Of a stretch of 24,391 bases of DNA, positions 19,146-24,391 are shown one piece after another. The first letter of the stretch is position 1. Every line of letters begins with the position of its first letter. Both the position numbers and the translations under genes were made by a program. The notes beneath the pieces are model-generated. The model was not told the origin of the DNA and made no database searches. It worked only from the letters and a program-made list of their open reading frames with translations. This DNA is from Rhynchonema sp. JSB1_4 (Eukaryota; Nematoda; Chromadorea; Monhysterida; Xyalidae). The stretch spans positions 1 to 24,391 of the forward strand of contig JASAMV010004602.1 of assembly GCA_030248065.1 (NCBI GenBank). Direction: 5' to 3'.

Positions 19146-20896
19146 ATGAACTCAATTGACGCACAGAAAATTCTGCGCGAGCAGATGGAGAAGATTCCGG
19201 TGAACAACGCAAATGGAACGGCGTTTTATCACTAGTGCGTCGTGAAGTATATAATTAAAAATTTGTTACTGTATATTGAGATCCACATAATTGTTAATTA
19301 CGCTATTACATAATTGCAGCGCGTTCTCCAAGAATCCCGACTTTCGACAGTTTTTCAAGGGCGCCGAAAATCAAAACGTGGACGAGATTCACAACAGCGA
19401 ACGGTTCCAGAAGCAGGTGCGAATTACATTCAATCGGAGTTGCTTCTCGTAGACAGGGTTGGGAAAAAAACGACGGCGTTTTTCTCAAAAAAACGCCTGG
19501 GTCGTTTTTCGTTTTTTTTAAATCCTGAATTTCCTTGATTTTCCCTGATTTTTCAGCGAAAGTACCCTGATTATCAAGGAAAATCGATTTTTTTCTCCCA
19601 TTTTTTTCAAAAAATTTTCGACCAATTTTTACTTTGTCGAGATACGTCGATATACGGAGTTTGACTTTCAATGATGACCCCGGCCAAAGTTGGTCCGGTG
19701 ATGCGGGTCTGATATGGGGATCTTAACAACTCGCTAGAAAAGGGTTGAAACCCGTTTATTTTGCTTCAGAACACATAGAATTACTTCATTTAACCACGTT
19801 TTCTTCCCAACATGAGCGTTTTCCAATTTTTTTGGGGGGCATATTTTGATCATCTGGGCGTTTTAAAAAACGTTTCTTTTTAAAACGATTTTTTGAAAAA
19901 AAAAACGTTTTTTTGCCCAACCCTGCTCATAGATGCTAGTGTATCGATTTGACGACATAATTAGCCACAGTTCACATCATATGCAGGGCACGCGTCTGCT
20001 GACTTCGATAGTCGTGTCGATCGAATTGATGCACAACGATGAGGTGTTGAAACATTACGTGAACGAGATAGGTGTAATGAAGCACAGACGCTTCAAAATT
20101 CCGTTCGATGTCATGAAGGTAAATTCCACACACATGTGGATGGGTGTCTGGTCTTTGTGCAACGTTTGAGATACTTTGTGAGAATTTGAGGGTTGTACAC
20201 CTTTTTGCGGTATTTCGGCCGATGGTTGTCTGTGAGCAGTCAGTTTTGCAACGTTTCGGCCTATATTTTCACAGGCCGAGCCGTTTTTCCTTTCGTTTTA
20301 CTTTTCGTGATTGTAACCACAAGGCACGCATGCGCAACTTCAGCATAATCATTTGGTAACTTGGATCTTTGCACTAAAGGCCTAACTATACTTCGTTCTC
20401 TCAGAGAACAAAGAAAAAATTCTCGCACGCTGATTGGCTGTTGAACATACGTGAGCCAATCAGCGCGCGAGAATTTTTTCTTTGTTCTCTGAGAAAACGA
20501 AGTACAGTTCGGCCTTAACAATAAAATTCTTGTGATTAGAATGAGTGTTCATTCGCAGTTCAGTGTTGTAACAAGTTTGTGATTTTGGTCGGTGTCACAA
20601 ATGCGATTTTAATGATCAGTTGTCCAAAAACGGATTGTCATACGAAAAGTATACCCGTGAACTCGAGAACAACGGTCATACGGCAAATGCATCACGGTTG
20701 ACCCCAGTGCGGCAGCGTCGGTTGAAACATCACGTTATGCCCGCGATTTCAGATAGCCTACACGGTGATTCAAGGCTTCGTGGAGAAGATGACGGGAGAG
20801 CAATTGACCGACGAACAAAAAGAGGCGTGGGACGTCCTTGACAAGCAATGGATGGGGCACTACAAGGCAAAGATTGATGAACTGGGACTTCCGTGA
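19146..20896 (+). CDS. Nematode-type globin, complete four-exon gene
   Basis: The exons are 19146-19234, 19320-19416, 19987-20118 and 20753-20896 (stop TGA 20894-20896), giving 153 residues. All introns are GT-AG: 85 bases (phase 2), 570 bases (phase 0) and 634 bases (phase 0). The protein is a single cytosolic globin domain without a signal peptide; it should bind haem and O2. Key residues by alignment to nematode globins are Tyr28 (B10, in AFYHY), Phe42 (CD region, in NPDFRQFFKGAEN), Gln62 (E7, in SERFQKQ) and His95 (F8, in MKHRRFK). Tyr B10 with Gln E7 is the high-affinity distal pair known from Ascaris-type globins. There is one extra residue between E7 and F8. Intron 1 falls at B12.2 and intron 3 at G7.0, the conserved globin positions; intron 2 follows E7. 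Introns 2 and 3 each carry a DNA transposon, and another element lies 16 bases after the stop. No frame damage is seen, so the gene looks functional. No polyadenylation signal precedes the downstream element. Confidence 0.95.
19454..19925 (-). mobile_element. Non-autonomous hAT element, copy 2, in globin intron 2
   Basis: This 472-bp element with CAGGGTTGGG and CCCAACCCTG ends is the inverse-oriented relative of 13426-13922; for example, TTTACTTTGTCGAGATACG here answers CGTATCTCGACAAAGTAAA there. It is flanked by CTCGTAGA (19446-19453) and CTCATAGA (19926-19933), an 8-bp target duplication with one mismatch. Without the element and one duplication the intron would be only 90 bases, close to intron 1 in size. 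It leaves splice sites intact and stays 61 bases from exon 3. Confidence 0.93.
20378..20515. mobile_element. PIF/Harbinger-like MITE in globin intron 3
   Basis: The 138-bp element is nearly a perfect hairpin. AGGCCTAACTATACTTCG at the left pairs with CGAAGTACAGTTCGGCCT at the right, continuing inward through TTCTCTCAGAGAACAAAG, AAAAAATTCTCGC and GCTGATTGGCT to a loop of about 13 bases. TAA flanks both sides (20375-20377, 20516-20518), the 3-bp TWA duplication typical of PIF/Harbinger. It is non-coding. Confidence 0.75.
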
Positions 20897-20912
20897 ACGT
20901 CTCTCTTCGTCA

Positions 20913-21308
20913 CAGAGTGGCGGATCCAGCTTTCGGCCAGCGAGGGGGCCAAATCCAAAAAGACACTTTTTATCCAATGCTTGCCCTACTGTATTTCTGA
21001 AACGTGTCAAGTTTAGCTGGCGCTTGTTTGACAATTAGTGTTTATATACATACGTACCTAAAATGCTACAGAAGGATGACTATGCGCGCGCGCTAATTTT
21101 TTATGCTTTCTGTACGCAATTGCCGAATTTCATTGAAAACGGGTAGTGGCGATGCGCGAAGCGCGCAATTTTTGGGCTTTTGAATTACGTGAGTGAAAAT
21201 GCTGCTTATAGTATTTAGGGGGTCCTTTTCCCCTCTTTTTCCAAAATGATCGCCTCCCTTTAGGGCTACTTTGACCAGAGGGCCCCTGTACCCCTGGATC
21301 CGCTAGCA
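20913..21308. mobile_element. Non-autonomous hAT element immediately 3' of globin
   Basis: A perfect 8-bp target duplication CTTCGTCA (20905-20912 and 21309-21316) flanks 396 bases whose ends are CAGAGTGGCGGATCCAG and CTGGATCCGCTAGCA. The start lies 16 bases after the globin TGA, so the insertion is in the 3' untranslated region or its immediate downstream. GC-rich inner repeats (GCGCGCGCGC near 21084, GCGCGAAGCGCGC near 21155) add hairpin potential. There is no transposase. Confidence 0.85.
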
Positions 21309-21319
21309 CTTCGTCATTT

Positions 21320-22530
21320 CACCACACACCTCGTGTTGGTACTGCTCGCTTTTTATAATTTTCACTTTTCCCATCTCAAACAATGCAATGAAAACTATGT
21401 GCAATACGTGTAACTAAACTCCAGTGATATTATCGTGTCCCGTAATGTGGATTATCCATATGTTGAAAGCAGTAGGGTTTTGCCCCGCCTTTTGTTGAAT
21501 GATAAAAATTATGACAAGTCGCTGTTTCCATCACACATCAATGCATGTAACTGTATTCAGATTGGGCGCGTTGTGCATTGCGTATCTCGTGAAACATCAG
21601 CAGTAGACGCTAAAATGTATATCAGTTCTGAACTAACTCCAAATTTGTCGTGAAACATCTGCGTGAGAACATGACACAGTAGAAATGCGCCCACATCACG
21701 CTTGAAGTCGATGCCAAGTGAAGCTCTTCAATAATAAAATACTGTATAATTTATTTGTTTCAAGCAATTTTTTGAGCCACTCTGGAAAAAGTTTTGTGAA
21801 GTCTTCAAAAGCGCAGCGCTAATTCTGATTCCGTCGCACTTCTTTGGTTCTGTTTTTATTTTCCGTTGGTCTCGGTATGAGCAAGCACCTCCGTTGTTTT
21901 CAAACCGCACAGGCTCGCATCCCCATTTCAACTACAAGCAATTGTATAAATCGACAAAACAAACACACATGAACAGAAGCCATGAATTTATAACATCGAT
22001 CAAAAAAGTAATGTACAAACCGGTCTTTTACCTGGGCTCTATTCGGTTGTTGCCCCGCGTTTCATTATGATTCTGGTTAGTGGATAACAATACAAAGAAG
22101 AAAAGCGATGATGAGCGTTCAACGAAAAAAAGCCGTATAATCTACCACTGAATCAATTTCGAAATAATAAAATTGATAAATCATCCACGCAAGCAATCGT
22201 GTGGAATCATATTGTATGCGCCAGCAATCCACAAGTTTGCTCTTTTAGGTTTCTGCCCGTCAGGCCGTCAGCATATCTACTTCACCGGGCTTCGGATTTG
22301 CCCACAATATTTCTGGTTTTAGACTTCGTGATAAACCATAAAAAAATTTTTTTCTGGTTTTGTGTGCTCGCGAAAACCAGAAACCCTGACACATGATGAT
22401 TTGAGGCGAAGCCAACGTCTATCCAATATCTAAAAAGTCTGTTCGTTTGTTTTAATTTTCATGGTTGAATCCACAAGGCGTAAAATGTGAGTGAGTTTGG
22501 CCCATTTTTGTATTTGAGCTGAATGTGTGT
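21320..22530. other. Gene-poor stretch
   Basis: No supported gene. An AATAAA lies at 21733-21738 and is the first good plus-strand polyadenylation signal after the globin stop. Two TTTCTGGTTTT strings (about 22309 and 22350) face AAAACCAGAAA near 22374, a small local inverted repeat. Confidence 0.45.
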
Positions 22531-22538
22531 GGCAAGAG

Positions 22539-23326
22539 CAGGGTTGGATTAAAAAAAAAAAGTAAAAATTTTTTTGTAAAAAAAAAATTTTTTTTTTAAA
22601 AAAAAAAAAGTTGGCCACTTTTTTTATTTTAAAATTTTAAAAAGTAAGTCCACTTTTTTTTATTATTTTTCCCCTTTTTTTCGTTATTTTCTCACTTTTT
22701 TAAGGTAAAAATGTGTGTTTTCATGCGTTTTATTGCTCATCATTCTCAAAAAATCGCCTGCGGCGCTTATATTTCAGTTTAAAATGGCGTTGTAATGGAC
22801 TCATGCAGTTCCCAGACATCCCAACAATCGCTGCACGTATAATATAGGACACCCCATACCGTATACTGTGCAGTTATTGAGCTATCGACGTAAGCTATCG
22901 ACAGACTCCACTTTGCTCGCCTATTTGCAGTTGTGTGGATTTGTCATTTGTTGCTTTTGTTACACAACATGAGCGTGGTGTAACTCTTTATCTCTCTTCA
23001 AATTTATCCCCAAATTCACAAACAGAAAGTTGGTCTTCCCTTTGTCATATATGCCCACAGAGTTACCTTCGGGCGGGTTCTCAAATTATGACCAAATGGG
23101 CTAGATCGCAGGTGATCGACATAAACATGCAAGTCAGTGGAGAAGTTCTCTTTAGTGTCCCTCAAAACATACCTAAGTAACATGATTTCAGAAATTTCAT
23201 TTTTCTAGAAACCAATTTTTTGGGGGTCCGGAATAAAAAAAAGTGATTTTTAAAAAAAAATTTTAAAAAGTTTTTTTTTTTAAAAAAAAAAGTTCGATAA
23301 TAAAAAAATTTTTTAATCCAACCCTG
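22539..23326. mobile_element. Non-autonomous hAT element with perfect TSD
   Basis: CAGGGTTGGATTAAAAAA at the left is matched by the inverse TTTTTTAATCCAACCCTG at the right. The 8-bp duplication GGCAAGAG is perfect (22531-22538 and 23327-23334). Of the 788 bases, the outer 150 or so on the left and about 110 on the right are A/T homopolymer inverted repeats; the interior is unlike the other two hAT copies and has only a short ORF (22935-23180, 81 codons) with no domain. The perfect duplication suggests it is younger than copy 2. Confidence 0.9.
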
Positions 23327-23567
23327 GGCAAGAGTGCCGTGGAAATTCAGCAGTTTTGATTACTGGAAAATGAACACGTGTAAAATTTGAAGTATTTCTT
23401 TGCCGATCATCGTACTCGCTGGTTGTACTTGAGAATACAGGAATAGTTGATAATGAATACTTGATTGTGTGCTTACAAAAAGAGGAGTTAAAAATCTTTG
23501 GAAAATCATCCACGCCTATAAAAGGCAGAAAACGGCGTTTTGAGGCCAGCCGCTTCAGATTACGTTT

Positions 23568-23650
23568 AAGCCCAAGCCCAAGAAGCCTAGGCGTAGGCCT
23601 AAGCCTAAGCCTAAGCCTAAGCCAAAGCCCAAGCCTAAGGCTAAGCTCAA
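23568..23650. repeat. Interstitial nematode telomere-type repeat (TTAGGC)n
   Basis: Four perfect tandem CCTAAG units at 23598-23621, with about nine degenerate units around them (CCCAAG, CCAAAG, CCTAGG). The complement is TTAGGC, the telomere repeat of nematodes. Sequence to the right is unique, so the array is internal, not a chromosome end. Confidence 0.85.
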
Positions 23651-23784
23651 GAAAACAAACAAAAAATGATGGCTATGTTGTATCCCAACCCCGATTTCAC
23701 TGTTATAAACACTATTTCCCATCATTTTGTTCATGTATAAATTAGTTTTAACCAAAAAAGCCAAAAAAAACAAAAAAATCCACC

Positions 23785-23856
23785 GGCGCCGGCGGGACTC
23801 GAACCAGCGGTCCCGCAGGCACGAGTCCAACGCCTTCACCGCTGAGCTAGCGAACC
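23785..23856 (-). tRNA. tRNA-like sequence (Thr-CGT layout), probably pseudogene or SINE head
   Basis: Read on the minus strand, 72 bases have exact canonical tRNA spacing: A box TAGCTCAGCGG, B box GGTTCGAGTCC, anticodon loop CTCGTGC (anticodon CGT) and a 5-base variable loop. Pol III terminators (T7 and T8) follow within a few bases. Pairing is damaged: the acceptor stem has three mismatches, the T stem one, and the anticodon stem is largely unpaired. I therefore take it as a Pol III-transcribable relic or a tRNA-derived SINE head, not a working tRNA. Confidence 0.5.
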
Positions 23857-24180
23857 GACACATACTTCCGTCTAGCCGCTGCTACTTATATCTAGCGCTG
23901 CTGCTGTCTAATACACACACGTGTATTAATTAATGCACACACAGCCAGCTGCGTGTAACGGTTAAACCTGATGATCAAGGGACCTGGATGATTTTCCAAA
24001 GATTTTTATCTCCTCATGCTTACAAACGGGCAGTAGCGAGGTGATATTATTTTACGATGAGCCCTGTAACGTGACGATTGGCGTGTGGGATAGTAAATCT
24101 ATTCTTCTTCTAGGGCTCCGTTTCCGTTGCCCCACGACGAGGCGAGGAGCAGTGTGACCTCGTAAACGGGCAAGTTGGGA

Positions 24181-24390
24181 TCATTGTTTATCCAACATTG
24201 TGAACTCGGCCACTTCTGGGCGCTGCTTTTTTACACCGAATTCACCATAAAATTCATCGCACAAGGTCATCGCTTTCAAAACTCCGCAATTCAACCTACC
24301 CGCGAACCGCCTACAACGCATAACAAGAGAAATTTTGATGAAAGAATCCATAGAGGAGATAGAAATCTTTAAGAAAACATCGGTGCCTGA
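24181..24390 (-). CDS. Partial exon at window edge, possibly Sac3/GANP-like
   Basis: From the right window edge the minus strand is open for 69 codons to a TGA at 24181-24183. The codon content looks coding, more so than the antisense ORF at 24175-24372. It contains MRCRRFAGRLNCGVLKAM followed by LCDEFYGEFGV and RPEVAEFTML. The pattern Leu-x-x-Leu, Tyr, then Glu-x-x-Glu-Phe resembles the helix-turn region of Sac3/GANP PCI proteins, which act in mRNA export. The match is short and from memory, so it is weak. The exon may end before the TGA at a GT donor. The upstream part is outside the window. Confidence 0.35.
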   Translation of the reverse strand, partial: SGTDVFLKISISSMDSFIKISLVMRCRRFAGRLNCGVLKAMTLCDEFYGEFGVKKQRPEVAEFTMLDKQ

Positions 24391-24391
24391 T

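Larger units (their letters stand above)
23470..24021. mobile_element. Inverted-repeat unit enclosing telomeric repeats and a tRNA-like sequence
   Basis: AGGAGTTAAAAATCTTTGG with AAAATCATCCA (about 23482-23512) is mirrored by TGGATGATTTT with CCAAAGATTTTTATCTCCT (about 23986-24016): about 30 paired bases with one mismatch, plus weaker pairing further out (GCTTACAAA on both flanks). The unit is about 550 bases and holds the CCTAAG array and the tRNA-like sequence. No target duplication is evident. It may be a composite MITE or an inverted duplication around a repair-inserted telomeric patch. Confidence 0.5.

Noticed and set aside
19306..19671. 121-codon minus ORF overlapping globin exon 2
   Set aside because: It is antisense to a well-supported exon and extends into the hAT element.
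23785..23856. Functional tRNA-Thr(CGT)
   Set aside because: Spacing and boxes are right, but the acceptor, T and anticodon stems contain several mismatches.
23461..23863. Leu/Gly-repeat and Ser-Leu-repeat ORFs
   Set aside because: They are translations of the telomeric CCTAAG array on either strand.
1..24391. CRISPR array, bacterial operons or ribosome-binding sites
   Set aside because: There are no regularly spaced direct repeats of CRISPR type, and spliced genes and transposon content show a eukaryotic genome.

Overview
The window looks like TE-rich intergenic and genic DNA from a nematode. Two independent signs support this. (1) A split gene at 19146-20896 (+) encodes a complete 153-residue globin of the nematode type, with Tyr at B10, Gln at E7 and His at F8. 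(2) A degenerate interstitial array of CCTAAG repeats at 23568-23650 is the reverse complement of TTAGGC, the nematode telomere repeat. Introns are small unless a transposon sits in them, and acceptors are of the TTTCAG type. A repeat-rich enoplean or mermithid worm would fit, but the species cannot be proven from this sequence.

Layout. 1-6679: a chain of five long hairpin elements (P0, P1, P3, P2, P4) that together form one larger palindrome with its axis near 3270-3310; it has no gene. 6680-7510: an exon-like ORF (-) resembling the TMEM53/DUF829 family. 7550-8760: GC-rich, homopolymeric G/C DNA with a diverged duplication and an old inverted-repeat element. 8880-12000: almost gene-free, with one short inverted repeat, one signal-peptide-like exon (-) and a short repeated motif. 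12025-13330: two small unrecognised coding units on the minus strand, separated by a Tigger/pogo-like MITE and a small inverted coding duplication. 13426-15693: three non-autonomous DNA elements (hAT, unclassified, TA-flanked). 15828-16111: a possible terminal exon (-). 16310-18620: sparse, with a tRNA-like element, a CCCGATC-rich inverted-repeat element and a solo hAT end. 18663-21308: the globin gene with DNA transposons upstream, in intron 2, in intron 3 and just after the stop codon. 22539-23326: a hAT element with a perfect 8-bp target duplication. 23470-24021: an inverted-repeat-bounded unit enclosing telomere-type repeats and a tRNA-like sequence. 24181-24390: an open coding segment (-) entering from the right edge.

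The globin gene is the only gene whose complete structure I can defend. The other coding calls are partial or tentative. No transposase, reverse transcriptase, CRISPR array or functional RNA gene was recognised, so all mobile elements here appear non-autonomous. The strongest unusual structure is the second-order palindrome at the left. The next most interesting are the transposon-invaded globin locus and the element carrying telomeric repeats.
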